DNA of 64,000 nucleotides from Sphingomonas glacialis (GCF_006439055.1 NZ_RCZC01000002.1:1397979-1461978); one strand, 5' to 3'; shown: positions 8,272-17,070, counted from the first letter of the stretch. Notes: generated from the letters alone by a model not told the origin. A program made the numbers and translations.

Positions 8272-8367
8272 GCCCCTCCCCTTCAGGGGAGGGGTTGGGG
8301 TGGGGAAGTGACGGCCGCCGTTGCTCTCGGTGAGACACGGCCCCACCCCCTCTCCTTAAGGGGGGGG
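8272..8367. repeat. Interspersed inverted repeat (two hairpin arms), copy 1
   Basis: Two C/G-rich arms face each other: 8272-8315 (CCCCTCCCC TTCA GGGGAGGGG followed by TTGGGGTGGGG) and 8341-8367, its imperfect reverse complement, with about 25 bases between. Each arm contains its own hairpin. A second element of the same design lies at 27866-27958. It occupies the gap between the lipoprotein and parA genes and could also act as a terminator. Confidence 0.75.
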
Positions 8368-8445
8368 CATTTCGTTCCCCCCAAAACCTTGCCTCTCCCG
8401 CCACCATTGGCCACGATGGGTCGTTCGATACTGTAAGGACCCTTC

Positions 8446-9171
8446 ATGTCGACGATCGCGATCTACAGTCTCAAGGGTGGCGTCGGCAAAACGACGCTGA
8501 CGGTGAACCTCGCCTGGTGCGCGGCCACGCTGTCGTCGCGCCGCACGCTGCTCTGGGATCTCGATCCGCAGGCCGCCTCGAGCTTCCTCCTGTCGAACCG
8601 CCCCGCCGGCACCAAGCCGCGCGACCAGGCGCAATCGGTCTTCGCCAAGGATGTTGAACCCGAAAAGCTGATCGAGCGGACCGCGGTCCCGCGACTCGAC
8701 CTGCTCGCCGCCGATGCGTCGCTGCGCGGGCTCGACCTGCTCTTCCACGAACTCGACAAGAAGAAGCGGCTGCAGAAACTGCTCGTGGGTTTGCGCAAGA
8801 ATTATGACCGCGTGCTGCTCGATTGCCCGCCCGGGCTGACCGAGACGAGCGACCAGGTGATGCGCGCCGCCGACCTGATCGTCGTTCCCGTCATCCCCTC
8901 GCCGCTGTCCGAACGCGCGCTGGCCGAGGTTACAAAGCATCTGGGGACCAAGGTCCAGCTGATGCCCGTGCATTCGATGGTCGATCGCCGGCGCAAGCTC
9001 CATGCCGAAGCGCTCGCGCGCCATCCCGACTGGCCGGTGATCCCGATGGCGAGCCAGGTCGAGCAGGTCACCGTGCGCCGCTCCGCAGTCGGCAGCTTCG
9101 CGCCGCGCTCGGCGGGGGCGCAGGCGTTTGCCCAATTGTGGCAGGCGATCGAGCGCCGCCTCGCCGCGTGA
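8446..9171 (+). CDS. ParA/MinD-type ATPase, orphan
   Basis: The 241-residue product is a deviant Walker ATPase of the ParA family. The N-terminal KGGVGKTT carries the signature lysine and the P-loop. WDLDPQAASS supplies switch I, and VLLDCPPGLTETS is the Walker B region. No parB or parS-like repeat lies nearby, so chromosome or plasmid partition is unlikely. Orphan ParA proteins often position other cargo, but the cargo here is unknown. The stop overlaps the GTG start of aat (GTGA), so the two genes are cotranscribed and translationally coupled. Confidence 0.85.
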   Translation: MSTIAIYSLKGGVGKTTLTVNLAWCAATLSSRRTLLWDLDPQAASSFLLSNRPAGTKPRDQAQSVFAKDVEPEKLIERTAVPRLDLLAADASLRGLDLLFHELDKKKRLQKLLVGLRKNYDRVLLDCPPGLTETSDQVMRAADLIVVPVIPSPLSERALAEVTKHLGTKVQLMPVHSMVDRRRKLHAEALARHPDWPVIPMASQVEQVTVRRSAVGSFAPRSAGAQAFAQLWQAIERRLAA

Positions 9172-9908
9172 GGCCGCGCATCACGCCGCTCGACCCTAAT
9201 CTCGTGCTCGGCGCCTATTCGGTCGGGGTGTTCCCGATGGCCGACGGGCGCGACATTGACGAGGTCTATTGGGTCGAGCCCAATGACCGCGCGATCCTGC
9301 CGCTCGACGGGTTCCACCTCTCGCATTCGCTGCGCAAGACGATCGCCGCCGAGCGCTACCGCGTCACCGCCGATCAGGCCTTCGGGCAGATCCTGCAGCT
9401 CTGCGCCGAATCGGTTGGGGACCGCCCCGACACCTGGATCAACGGGCCGATCGAGCAGGTCTTCAACACGCTCCACACGCTCGGCTTCGCGCATTCGATC
9501 GAAGTGTGGGACGGCGAGACGCTGGTCGGCGGGCTCTACGGCCTCGCGCTCGGCCACGCCTTTTTCGGCGAGAGCATGGTCAGCCGCGCGCGCGACGCCT
9601 CGAAGGTGGCGATCGCCTGGCTCGTCGCGCGGCTGCGCGTCGGCGGGTTCAGCCTGCTCGACTGCCAGTTCATGACCGATCACCTCGCCTCGCTGGGCGC
9701 GATCGAGATCAGCCGCGACGCCTATCTGGCGTTGCTGACGCCCGCGGTATCCTCGGCGATCGGTTCGTCGGCATCGTCCTCGGGTGCCGCCGATTTCTTC
9801 GCGCTCGACCGTGGCTTCCCGCTCGCGTCCCCCGCCCCGCCGGCCGCGACCGAATCGGGGCCGCCTTCGGGGAAGGTCATCGCGCAGCTCTTAACCCACA
9901 CGTCGTAG
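9168..9908 (+). CDS. aat: Leucyl/phenylalanyl-tRNA--protein transferase
   Basis: Aat transfers Leu or Phe from aminoacyl-tRNA to proteins with N-terminal Arg or Lys, marking them for ClpS/ClpAP degradation (bacterial N-end rule). The 246-residue product shows the family pattern: LVLGAYSVGVFPMAD near the N-terminus, WVEPNDRAILPL, WINGPIEQVFNTLHTLGFAHSIE, GGLYGLALGHAFFGESMVS and LLDCQFMTDHLASLGAIEI. I chose GTG at 9168, overlapping the parA stop. The last 187 bases overlap the convergent DUF2155 gene, and the tail ends in KVIAQLLTHTS. Confidence 0.93.
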   Translation: MRPRITPLDPNLVLGAYSVGVFPMADGRDIDEVYWVEPNDRAILPLDGFHLSHSLRKTIAAERYRVTADQAFGQILQLCAESVGDRPDTWINGPIEQVFNTLHTLGFAHSIEVWDGETLVGGLYGLALGHAFFGESMVSRARDASKVAIAWLVARLRVGGFSLLDCQFMTDHLASLGAIEISRDAYLALLTPAVSSAIGSSASSSGAADFFALDRGFPLASPAPPAATESGPPSGKVIAQLLTHTS

Positions 9909-10375
9909 ATCGGGTGCGGCACGACGTTGAGCGCCGGGCGTTCCTTGAACAGCCAGCCCGAGAACGGACGGCGCCACACCTTGTCGGTCCCCTGCACATC
10001 GAGCTGGACGAAAGCCCCGGTATAATGCTCCTGCTCCCACGGCGCGGTCTGCTCGCACGCGCGCAGCCGAATCACGACATCACCGACCCGCACCGAATTG
10101 CCGGGCTTGAGCACCACGTCGCGCGCCACGCCGTTGCGCTTGTTGAGCAGGCCGAGCGTCGCGACGCGCTGCGCCATCGGGGTCGCGCCGAAGCTCGGAT
10201 CTACCCCGCCGGCGACATCGACTGTCACGATATTGCTAGCGCTCGTATCGGCATCGAGCGCGGTTTCGGGGGTCGGCTGCTGCGTCGGCGCGGCGGTCTT
10301 GGTCGGGCCGCAACCGCTCACGGCGAGCGAGGCCGCCGACGCCAGCAGCGCGCCCGCCAGCGCGCGGCGAATCAC
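9722..10375 (-). CDS. DUF2155 domain lipoprotein
   Basis: This roughly 217-residue secreted lipoprotein has a signal peptide beginning MIRRALAGALLASAAS and a lipobox around VSGC. The DUF2155 core follows: KRNGVARDVVLKPG, VVIRLRACEQTAPWE, AFVQLDV, RPFSGWLFKERPALNVVPHPIYDVWV and SCAMTFP. The family is found in alphaproteobacteria and its function is unknown. I chose GTG at 10375, which overlaps the upstream gene's stop (GTGA). The low-complexity acidic C-terminus runs antisense over the end of aat for 187 bases. Confidence 0.85.
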   Translation of the reverse strand: MIRRALAGALLASAASLAVSGCGPTKTAAPTQQPTPETALDADTSASNIVTVDVAGGVDPSFGATPMAQRVATLGLLNKRNGVARDVVLKPGNSVRVGDVVIRLRACEQTAPWEQEHYTGAFVQLDVQGTDKVWRRPFSGWLFKERPALNVVPHPIYDVWVKSCAMTFPEGGPDSVAAGGAGDASGKPRSSAKKSAAPEDDADEPIAEDTAGVSNAR

Positions 10376-10764
10376 GCGTCGGGGGTCCAGGCTTCGTAAT
10401 CGCCCGTCGCGGCGGCGCGGACGCCACCCTTTTCGAGCGCACCGCTCGGCCGATAGGCGGCGATCGTGCCGGTCAAATTGGGCTCGGCCGGGATCTGCCA
10501 GGCGCGTGGCGCGGGCAAGGCGCGCGACGGCACATCGGCGACCTGATGGTGCAGCCAGCCGAACCATTCGGGCGGCACGCGGCTGGCATCGTTGATGCCG
10601 TTATAGATCACCCAGCGCCGCGGGTTGCCCGCGGTATCGGCGCCGCCTTCGTAATAGACGTTGCCGAGCGAATCCTCGCCGACACGCGCCTTGCCGCGCA
10701 GACCGAATGCCGTGCCCCAGCTCGCGCCGGTCCACCAGGTGAAAGGATTGAGATTGATGCCCAT
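10372..10764 (-). CDS. NADH:ubiquinone oxidoreductase NDUFA12-family subunit
   Basis: The 130-residue product is the bacterial counterpart of mitochondrial Complex I accessory subunit NDUFA12 (B17.2), a family well known in alphaproteobacteria. The pattern FTWWTGASWGTAFG, then YYEGG, RRWVIYNG, ASRVPPEWFGWLHH and the proline-rich C-terminus (PNLTGTIAAYRP) is characteristic. I chose ATG at 10764, giving MGINLNPFTWW; the open frame begins 12 codons upstream at 10800. The stop overlaps the DUF2155 start, so the two genes form an operon with no core nuo genes nearby. Confidence 0.92.
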   Translation of the reverse strand: MGINLNPFTWWTGASWGTAFGLRGKARVGEDSLGNVYYEGGADTAGNPRRWVIYNGINDASRVPPEWFGWLHHQVADVPSRALPAPRAWQIPAEPNLTGTIAAYRPSGALEKGGVRAAATGDYEAWTPDA

Positions 10765-10806
10765 GGCGTAGCGCTTAGCGCGGGCTCGCGCCGCCTTCAA
10801 CCGCGA

Positions 10807-11298
10807 TCACTGCGCGGGACGCCCGGCCCAGCTGACACGATCGCCTTCGCTGATCCCGAGATCGAGCGCACGACCACCGCGCAGCTCGAGCACCGCGCTG
10901 ACCGGCTCGCCCGAGGGGATCTGCGTTTCGGATTGCGGAACGGTGTTTTCGGCGATCCGCGCGATCGTGCCGTCGGGGCGGATGAACAGGATGTCGAGCG
11001 GGCTCGGCGTATTCTTCATCCAGAAGCTCGCCTCGCGCGGCGGGCCCTTGGGCGGATAGGGCGCGAACAGCATCCCGCCATTAAGCGGAATGTCGGTGCG
11101 GAACATCAGGCCGCGCTGCTGCGCTTCCTCGGTCTTGGCCACCTCGACCGCGAAGGCGTGGGCGCCGTTGCTGCTGGTGATCGTCAGCGCGATCGTCCCG
11201 GCCGCCGCCTCGGCCGGTGGCGTGGACGGCGCCGCGCCGCATCCCGCGGTCGCAAGCAGCAAGGCGAGCGCCGATACACGCGCGATCAAAACCAACAT
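10807..11298 (-). CDS. DUF192 family lipoprotein
   Basis: The roughly 163-residue product has a lipoprotein signal peptide (MLVLIARVSALALLLATAGC) followed by a DUF192 domain: EEAQQRGLMFR, GGMLFAPYP, SFWMKNTPSPLDILFI, PQSETQIPSG and AVLELRGGRALDLGISEGD. The family function is not established. ATG at 11298 starts the signal peptide and lies eight bases from the stop of the cold-shock gene, so cotranscription is likely. The gap to the next gene is short. Confidence 0.88.
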   Translation of the reverse strand: MLVLIARVSALALLLATAGCGAAPSTPPAEAAAGTIALTITSSNGAHAFAVEVAKTEEAQQRGLMFRTDIPLNGGMLFAPYPPKGPPREASFWMKNTPSPLDILFIRPDGTIARIAENTVPQSETQIPSGEPVSAVLELRGGRALDLGISEGDRVSWAGRPAQ

Positions 11299-11306
11299 GG
11301 GTACGC

Positions 11307-11897
11307 TCAGCCTTCCTCTTCGACCGCCACGGCGAGCGGCCCCTTGTCGCCCGCGATCATCCGCGCGCGGAGCCGCTGGCCGGGCTCGACTTCGGTGAAC
11401 CCGGCGCGGCGCAACGTCTCGACATGGACGAAGATATCGCCCGTATCGCCGTCGCGCATCAGGAAACCATAGCCTTTGAGGCGATTGAACCATTTCACGC
11501 TCACCGGCTCGAACGGCCCGGCCTGGTCGAGCAAGCCGAGCACGTCGCTCCGCAACGAATCGCCGCGCGCGCGCTGCGGCGGTTCGATCGCGTTGGTCAG
11601 GTCGATCGACAGGATTTCGGTCGCCTGCAAGCCACGGTCGCGCATCCCGGCGAGACATTCGAGCCGCGCACCCTCGGGCAGGCTGCGGCGGTTATGCGCA
11701 CGCAGGACCGAGAAATGGATCAGGATGTCGCCGACCGACGCATCGTCAGCGACGAGAAAGCCGAACCCGCGCGTCATATCGAACCATTTGAGCACGCCAG
11801 TATAGACGCGCGCAGACTCATCCGACGTCGCGTCGCTGTCCGCCGCGTCTTCTGTCCGATCCAGTGCCCCAAGCGCCGGAATCGTATCGTTTCGCAT
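11307..11897 (-). CDS. Cold-shock protein with two cold-shock domains
   Basis: The 196-residue product carries two OB-fold cold-shock domains. In the first, [18 protein letters not shown] and DILIHFSVL give RNP1- and RNP2-like motifs; in the second, [16 protein letters not shown] and [13 protein letters not shown] do. Two-domain CSPs of this layout are common in alphaproteobacteria and bind single-stranded nucleic acid, typically in stationary-phase or cold response. I chose ATG at 11897, with GGGGGTAGTGAAG directly upstream; ATG at 11927 is possible. The upstream 100 bases are AT-rich, unlike the surroundings, and probably hold the promoter and a long 5' leader. Confidence 0.9.
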   Translation of the reverse strand: MRNDTIPALGALDRTEDAADSDATSDESARVYTGVLKWFDMTRGFGFLVADDASVGDILIHFSVLRAHNRRSLPEGARLECLAGMRDRGLQATEILSIDLTNAIEPPQRARGDSLRSDVLGLLDQAGPFEPVSVKWFNRLKGYGFLMRDGDTGDIFVHVETLRRAGFTEVEPGQRLRARMIAGDKGPLAVAVEEEG

Positions 11898-12000
11898 CTT
11901 CACTACCCCCGGCACGATGATTAGCATGGTCCGTGCGGGAGGCAATATCTTCCGCTGTTCGGGCCGAACCGGTACTTTTATTTGAACTATACAGTATTCA

Positions 12001-12552
12001 TTAACTAAGCGTATCAAAAATGTCACCTGGTGCCATCGACGCGATGCGACGGGCCAGGGTGAAATCATGCCCGGCGCGAATCATCGCCGCGATGTGCTTC
12101 TCGCGCAGTGGTCGTTCGGCGGCGACGAGTGCGAACGGGCCGATCCGCTTGCGGCGCGCGAACGCCAGCGCGGTCTCGACCGCGCGCTCCTCGACCGCGG
12201 GAACGATCGCGGCGCTGTCGGCTTCGTCGATCCCGTCCTGGTGCAGCGCGCCGGTGACGCGGCGCTTGCCCAGGCCACGCCGCCCCATCGCCGCCGCGCG
12301 CGCCTCGCCAAACGCGCGATCGTCGATATAGCCGAGCTCGGCGAGCTTTTCGGCGAGGTCTTCGGGCGCAGCGTTCGCCCCTTCCCAGCCGCGTTCGCGG
12401 ATCTTGCGGACAAGGTACGCCGCCAACCGCGCACGGGTCGTCGCAAAGCGCTCGACATAGCGCAAAGCGAGCCGTTCGAGCGCCGCCGCATCTAACGGCG
12501 GCGGTACGCGTATCTCTTTGCGAGCGGGTCGTTTCGGGGCTGGTTCACGCAT
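12001..12552 (-). CDS. recX: Regulatory protein RecX
   Basis: RecX binds RecA filaments and limits their recombinase and coprotease activities. The 183-residue product shows the three-helix repeats of the family: [27 protein letters not shown], the central [29 protein letters not shown], and the C-terminal [20 protein letters not shown]. The protein is rich in Arg, as usual. ATG at 12552 was chosen to start just before the Pro/Arg-rich leader; the open frame continues further upstream. recA is not next to it, and a divergent promoter region of about 125 bases separates it from the acyl-AMP ligase. Confidence 0.85.
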   Translation of the reverse strand: MREPAPKRPARKEIRVPPPLDAAALERLALRYVERFATTRARLAAYLVRKIRERGWEGANAAPEDLAEKLAELGYIDDRAFGEARAAAMGRRGLGKRRVTGALHQDGIDEADSAAIVPAVEERAVETALAFARRKRIGPFALVAAERPLREKHIAAMIRAGHDFTLARRIASMAPGDIFDTLS

Positions 12553-12677
12553 GACGCCATCATTGTGCCATAGTCGGCCCCGATTTTGAACGCTTGGCAT
12601 AAGCAGGGGTGCGTGCTGAAGACGAGACATAGAGGCGCGGCCAGAACAGGACGCCGCGATCAAGGGCGCAAAGACCG

Positions 12678-14459
12678 ATGAATTTCAAGACCATAGACAC
12701 TCAGGCGGGCGAGCGGACGGACGCGGCGGCAGCGCCTGCGCTGCGCGCGACGCCGACCGAGGACACGCTTACGCGTCGCTTTGCCGATTTCGAAACGCTG
12801 GGGGCAGCGCTCGATTATGCGGCAAGCGGGCAACGTGGCCTCAATTTTCACGATGCGCGCGGCGCGCTCGCTCGCGCCTATCCGTTCGCCGAATTGCGCG
12901 ACGACGCGCTCGAGACCGCACGGCGCCTGATCGCCTCGGGGATCAAGCCCGAAGACCGTATCGCGGTCGTCGCCGAGACCAGCCCCGAATTCGCCGCGCT
13001 CTTCTTCGGCGTCATCTATGCCGGCGCCTGGCCGGTGCCGCTGCCGCTGCCGACGTCGTTCGGCGGGCGTGATTCCTATATCGAACAGCTCCGCGTCCAG
13101 CTCGCGAGCTGCGATCCCGTGCTGCTGATCTACCCGCCCGAGCTCGCGCAGATGGGTGCCGACGCCGCTACCGTCGCGGGCGTCACCGGCATCGACTGGT
13201 CCGAACTCGCGACACGTGCCGCACCCGACGTCGCGCTGCCGCAGGCGAACGGCGACGACATCGCCTATCTGCAATATTCGAGCGGCTCGACGCGCTTCCC
13301 GCACGGCGTCGCGATCACGCATCACGCCTTGCTCAACAATCTCGCCGCGCACGCTTATGGCATGCAGCTGATCGAAGGCGATCGCTGCATTTCGTGGTTG
13401 CCGTGGTATCACGACATGGGGCTGGTCGGCTGCTTCCTGTCGCCGGTCGCCAACCAGGTTTCGACCGATTACCTCAAGACCGAGGATTTCGCGCGGCGCC
13501 CGCTGGCGTGGCTCGACATGATCAGCCGCAATCCCGGCACCTCGATCAGCTATTCGCCGACCTTCGGCTACGACATTTGCGCGCGACGCATGTCGAGCCA
13601 GACCAAGGCGTCCGAGCGCTTCGACCTGGCGCGCTGGCGGCTTGCCGGCAATGGCGCCGACATGATCCGTCCCGACGTGATGCAGAGCTTCGTCGATGCC
13701 TTCGCCGATGCCGGCTTCAAGGCGAGCGCGTTCCTGCCGAGCTACGGGCTGGCCGAAGCGACGCTCGCGGTCTCGATCATGCCCCCGGCCGAGGGGATCC
13801 GCGTCGAACTGGTCGAGGAAACCCAGCTCTCGGGCGTCGCCGCCGGCGAGGATCGCCCGCAGCGCTACCGTGCGATCGTCAATTGCGGCAAGCCGGTGCG
13901 CGACATGAAGATCGAGATCCGCGAGGAAGACGGCACTCCGCTTCCCGAGCGCGCGATCGGCAAGCTGTGGTGCTCGGGTCCGTCGGTGATGGTCGGCTAT
14001 TTCCGCGACCAGGCCTCGACCGATGCGTGCCTCGTCGATGGCTGGCTCGACACCGGCGACATGGGCTATTTGAGCGACGGCTATGTCTATATCGTCGGCC
14101 GCGCCAAGGACATGATCATCATCAACGGCCGCAACCATTGGCCGCAGGATATCGAATGGGCGGTCGAGCAGCTCCCCGGCTTCAAGGCCGGCGACATCGC
14201 CGCCTTCGCGATCACCACGCCGGGCGGGGAAGAGACCCCCGCCGTGCTCGTCCAGTGCCGCAGCTCGGACGATGCCGAGCGCGTCCGCCTGCGCGAGGAA
14301 ATCCGCGAGCGCGTCCGGTCGGTGACGGGCATGAACTGCGTGATCGAACTGATCCCGCCGCGCACGCTGCCGCGCACCAGCTCGGGCAAGCTCAGCCGCG
14401 CCAAGGCGCGCAACCTCTATCTCAACGGCGACATCAAGCCGTACGACCTGGCGGCGTAA
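12678..14459 (+). CDS. Fatty-acyl-AMP ligase (FAAL-like adenylating enzyme)
   Basis: The 593-residue product belongs to the ANL superfamily. It activates a carboxylic acid as an acyl-adenylate, and by similarity to fatty-acyl-AMP ligases probably hands the acyl chain to a carrier protein instead of CoA. Motifs include LQYSSGSTRFPHGVAITH (phosphate loop), WLPWYHDMGLVG, PSYGLAEATLAVS, DTGDMGYLSDGYVYIVGR, KDMIIINGRNHWPQDIE and the C-terminal SSGKLSRAKARN lysine. The HDMGL stretch and the IIINGRNHWPQDIE hinge are typical of FAALs. No acyl-carrier protein or polyketide synthase is adjacent, so the acceptor is unknown. Confidence 0.88.
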   Translation: MNFKTIDTQAGERTDAAAAPALRATPTEDTLTRRFADFETLGAALDYAASGQRGLNFHDARGALARAYPFAELRDDALETARRLIASGIKPEDRIAVVAETSPEFAALFFGVIYAGAWPVPLPLPTSFGGRDSYIEQLRVQLASCDPVLLIYPPELAQMGADAATVAGVTGIDWSELATRAAPDVALPQANGDDIAYLQYSSGSTRFPHGVAITHHALLNNLAAHAYGMQLIEGDRCISWLPWYHDMGLVGCFLSPVANQVSTDYLKTEDFARRPLAWLDMISRNPGTSISYSPTFGYDICARRMSSQTKASERFDLARWRLAGNGADMIRPDVMQSFVDAFADAGFKASAFLPSYGLAEATLAVSIMPPAEGIRVELVEETQLSGVAAGEDRPQRYRAIVNCGKPVRDMKIEIREEDGTPLPERAIGKLWCSGPSVMVGYFRDQASTDACLVDGWLDTGDMGYLSDGYVYIVGRAKDMIIINGRNHWPQDIEWAVEQLPGFKAGDIAAFAITTPGGEETPAVLVQCRSSDDAERVRLREEIRERVRSVTGMNCVIELIPPRTLPRTSSGKLSRAKARNLYLNGDIKPYDLAA

Positions 14460-14473
14460 GCACCGCGCCGGTC

Positions 14474-14518
14474 GCGGGGAGCGGACGGCGCGCCTGCGGG
14501 CGCGCCACCGCTCCCCGC
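14474..14518. terminator. Strong hairpin after the acyl-AMP ligase gene
   Basis: GCGGGGAGCGG (14474-14484) is perfectly complementary to CCGCTCCCCGC (14508-14518), and the loop itself holds GGCGCGCC and GCGCGCC. It begins 15 bases after the stop. No T tract follows, so it may stabilise the mRNA end or terminate with help. Confidence 0.5.
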
Positions 14519-14585
14519 AACACACCGCAACGCCCCGCATGCGCGCCTAACCTTACGGTAACGCTCGCTGCGCTATAGGCGGCCG

Positions 14586-16946
14586 GTGAGCACGGAAAAC
14601 ACATCGCAATTCGCCAAGCCGCATATCGATGCGCGAGCGTTGCTCGGGCTGTACGATCCGGCCGACACCACCGACTGGGCGCCGATCCGCGCGGCGCAGG
14701 TCCATGCCGGCGGGCAATTGGCGCTGTTCCTGCTCGCCACCAATCTCATCGGTGCAGCGCTTGCCACGCTGATCCTCGACACGATCGCACCGCTCTGGGC
14801 GCTCGCCTGCTGGGGTGCGGTGGTCGCCGCGATCGCGGTGGCGATCACCTTCCGCCGGCTTGCCGCCAAGCAGCGCGCGAGCAGCGCCGCGACGCTCGCC
14901 GATGTCCGCGATACCGTGCTCGAGGGCGTCGCACTCGCCGCGATCTGGTCGGTGCCGCCGCTGGTCTTTGCGCCGCATTCCGACGTCGGGACCGCGTTCG
15001 GGCTGTGGATCGTGCTCGCAGTGCTGATGGCGGCCTCCGCGGTGGCGATGGCGGCGCTGCCGCTCGCCACGCTGAGCTTTCTCGGGATCCTCGGTCTCGC
15101 CGTGTCGGTGATGGTGCTGCGCGTGGCGGGCCCGGTGCTGGCAGCGTCGGTGGCGCTGTTCACCACGCTGCTGATGATCGGCTGCTTCACCCGCGCACGC
15201 GCGCTCGTCATCGTCCGCGCGGGCGAGATCGCGCTCGCCGAGCGCGACGAAACCGTCAGCCTGTTGCTGCGCGAGGCCAAACAAGAAGATGGCGCCGACT
15301 GGCTGTGGGAAACCGATGCGGCGCGTCGCGTGTTGCGCGCCTCGCCGCGCTTCGCGCTGTCGGTCGGGCTCGATCCCGCCGGGGTCAACGGCAAATCCCT
15401 GCTCGAAGTACTCGCCGGCAAGACCTGGGAAACGGGCAATTTCGCGCCCGCGCTGCGCACGCTTGCCGAGAATCTCAAGGGCCGCGCGGCGTTTCGCGGG
15501 CTCGTCCTGCCGGTCCGCGTCGCCGAGCAGGAGCGCTGGTACGAGATTGCCGCCAATCCGCGCTATGACGACCAGGGCGCGTTCCTAGGCTTTCGCGGTG
15601 TCGGCGCAGACGTCACCGAACAGCGCGCCTCCGAGGAAAAGATCAACCGCATGGCGCGCTTCGACACGCTCACCGGCTTGCCCAATCGCCTCCACGTCAA
15701 CGAATCGCTGGCGCGCGCGATGGCCAATGCCGAGAAATGGGGCAGCCGCTGCGCCTTCATGATGATCGATCTCGATCGCTTCAAGGCGGTCAACGACACG
15801 CTCGGCCACCCGATCGGCGACCGGCTGCTCGGCCGCGTCGCCGAGCGACTCGCGACGCTGATGACCGATAACGAGGTCATCGGCAGACTCGGCGGCGACG
15901 AATTCGCGGTCGTGGTGCGCGACGCGAGCGATACGCAGCGGCTCGAGACGCTTGCGCAGACGATCGTCGACGCACTCGCCCGCCCCTACGATCTCGATCA
16001 TCACACGCTCTATACCGGCGCGAGCGTCGGCGTCGCGACCGGACCGCGTGACGGCCGCACCACCGAGATGCTGATCCGCTCGGCCGACCTCGCGCTGTAT
16101 CGCTCGAAGGACGCCGGCGGCGGCAAGTTCCATCATTACGAGCCGCAGCTCCACGTCGCCGCCGAGGAGCGCCGCGTGCTCGAACAGGCACTGCGCAAGG
16201 CGCTGACCAACGACGAACTGCACCTCACCTACCAGCCCGTCGTCGATGCCGGCAGCGGGCTGTTGACGGGGTTCGAGGCGCTGGTCCGCTGGACGCATCC
16301 CGAGCTCGGCCCGATCTCGCCGGTCAAGTTCATCCCGCTCGCCGAGGATGCGCGGCTGATCGGCCCGATCGGCGAATGGGTGCTGCGCTCGGCCTGTGCC
16401 GAGGCGGCGAATTGGCCGGGCGATGCGCGCATCGCGGTCAACGTCTCGCCCGAACAGCTCCACAATCCCGGCTTCGTCGCGGTCGTCGCCTCGGCGCTGG
16501 CGAATAGCGGCCTGCCCGCGCGCCGGCTCGAGCTCGAAGTGACCGAAAGCGTGTTCATGCGCGACGATACCGGCGCGGTGAAGGTGCTCGAGCGGATCCT
16601 CGACCTGGGCGTGCGCCTCAGCCTCGACGATTTCGGCACGGGCTATTCGTCGCTCGGCTATCTCAGCCGCACGCGCTTCTCGACGATCAAGATCGACCGC
16701 AGCTTCGTGATCGGCGCGTCGAAGAAGGTACCCGAGGCGATCGCGATCATCCGCGCGGTGGTGGCGCTCGCGCAGAGCCTCGGCATGGCGACGACCGCCG
16801 AGGGGGTCGAGACCGAGGACGAGCATGTCATGGTCCAGCAATTGGGCTGCACCAAGGTCCAGGGCTATTATTTCGGCCGCCCGCTCCCGGTCGAGGAAGC
16901 GCGCGTTTTGGCACAGCGTGCGGCGTACAATCGCGAAGCTGCATGA
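14586..16946 (+). CDS. Membrane-bound PAS-GGDEF-EAL protein (cyclic-di-GMP turnover)
   Basis: The 786-residue product has an N-terminal membrane domain of about six hydrophobic segments (residues about 35-215), a PAS-like domain (DWLWETDAARRVLRASPRF), a GGDEF domain and an EAL domain. The diguanylate cyclase signature is intact (GGDEF at residues 436-440), with no RxxD inhibitory site just before it. The phosphodiesterase domain is complete by motif: EAL at 564-566, VNVSPEQL, EVTESVF, DDFGTGYSSLGYL, IKIDRSF and TTAEGVET. Both activities are therefore possible. The GTG start at 14586 gives a short cytoplasmic leader. The gene lies between the hairpin and tRNA-Trp. Confidence 0.92.
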   Translation: MSTENTSQFAKPHIDARALLGLYDPADTTDWAPIRAAQVHAGGQLALFLLATNLIGAALATLILDTIAPLWALACWGAVVAAIAVAITFRRLAAKQRASSAATLADVRDTVLEGVALAAIWSVPPLVFAPHSDVGTAFGLWIVLAVLMAASAVAMAALPLATLSFLGILGLAVSVMVLRVAGPVLAASVALFTTLLMIGCFTRARALVIVRAGEIALAERDETVSLLLREAKQEDGADWLWETDAARRVLRASPRFALSVGLDPAGVNGKSLLEVLAGKTWETGNFAPALRTLAENLKGRAAFRGLVLPVRVAEQERWYEIAANPRYDDQGAFLGFRGVGADVTEQRASEEKINRMARFDTLTGLPNRLHVNESLARAMANAEKWGSRCAFMMIDLDRFKAVNDTLGHPIGDRLLGRVAERLATLMTDNEVIGRLGGDEFAVVVRDASDTQRLETLAQTIVDALARPYDLDHHTLYTGASVGVATGPRDGRTTEMLIRSADLALYRSKDAGGGKFHHYEPQLHVAAEERRVLEQALRKALTNDELHLTYQPVVDAGSGLLTGFEALVRWTHPELGPISPVKFIPLAEDARLIGPIGEWVLRSACAEAANWPGDARIAVNVSPEQLHNPGFVAVVASALANSGLPARRLELEVTESVFMRDDTGAVKVLERILDLGVRLSLDDFGTGYSSLGYLSRTRFSTIKIDRSFVIGASKKVPEAIAIIRAVVALAQSLGMATTAEGVETEDEHVMVQQLGCTKVQGYYFGRPLPVEEARVLAQRAAYNREAA

Positions 16947-16993
16947 GGACGCTTGCAGCGCGGGCAACCTCTCGCTAAACGAGCCCACCTGAT

Positions 16994-17070
16994 AGGGGTG
17001 TAGCTCAGTTGGTTAGAGCGTCGGTCTCCAAAACCGAAGGCCCTCGGTTCGAGTCCGAGCTCCCCTGCCA
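16994..17070 (+). tRNA. trnW: tRNA-Trp (anticodon CCA)
   Basis: A 77-base cloverleaf is readable: acceptor AGGGGTG, D arm GCTC-AGTTGGTTA-GAGC, anticodon stem TCGGT/ACCGA with loop CTCCAAA (anticodon CCA at 17028-17030), T arm CTCGG-TTCGAGT-CCGAG, 3' acceptor strand CTCCCCT, discriminator G and an encoded CCA. Position 6 against 67 is a U-U mismatch in the acceptor stem; all other pairs form. Downstream I do not see secE-nusG, which commonly follow tRNA-Trp in alphaproteobacteria. Confidence 0.95.

Noticed and set aside
12660..14540. Open frame of 626 codons opposite the acyl-AMP ligase
   Set aside because: Composition of an antisense shadow and no motifs; the ligase on the + strand has every core motif.
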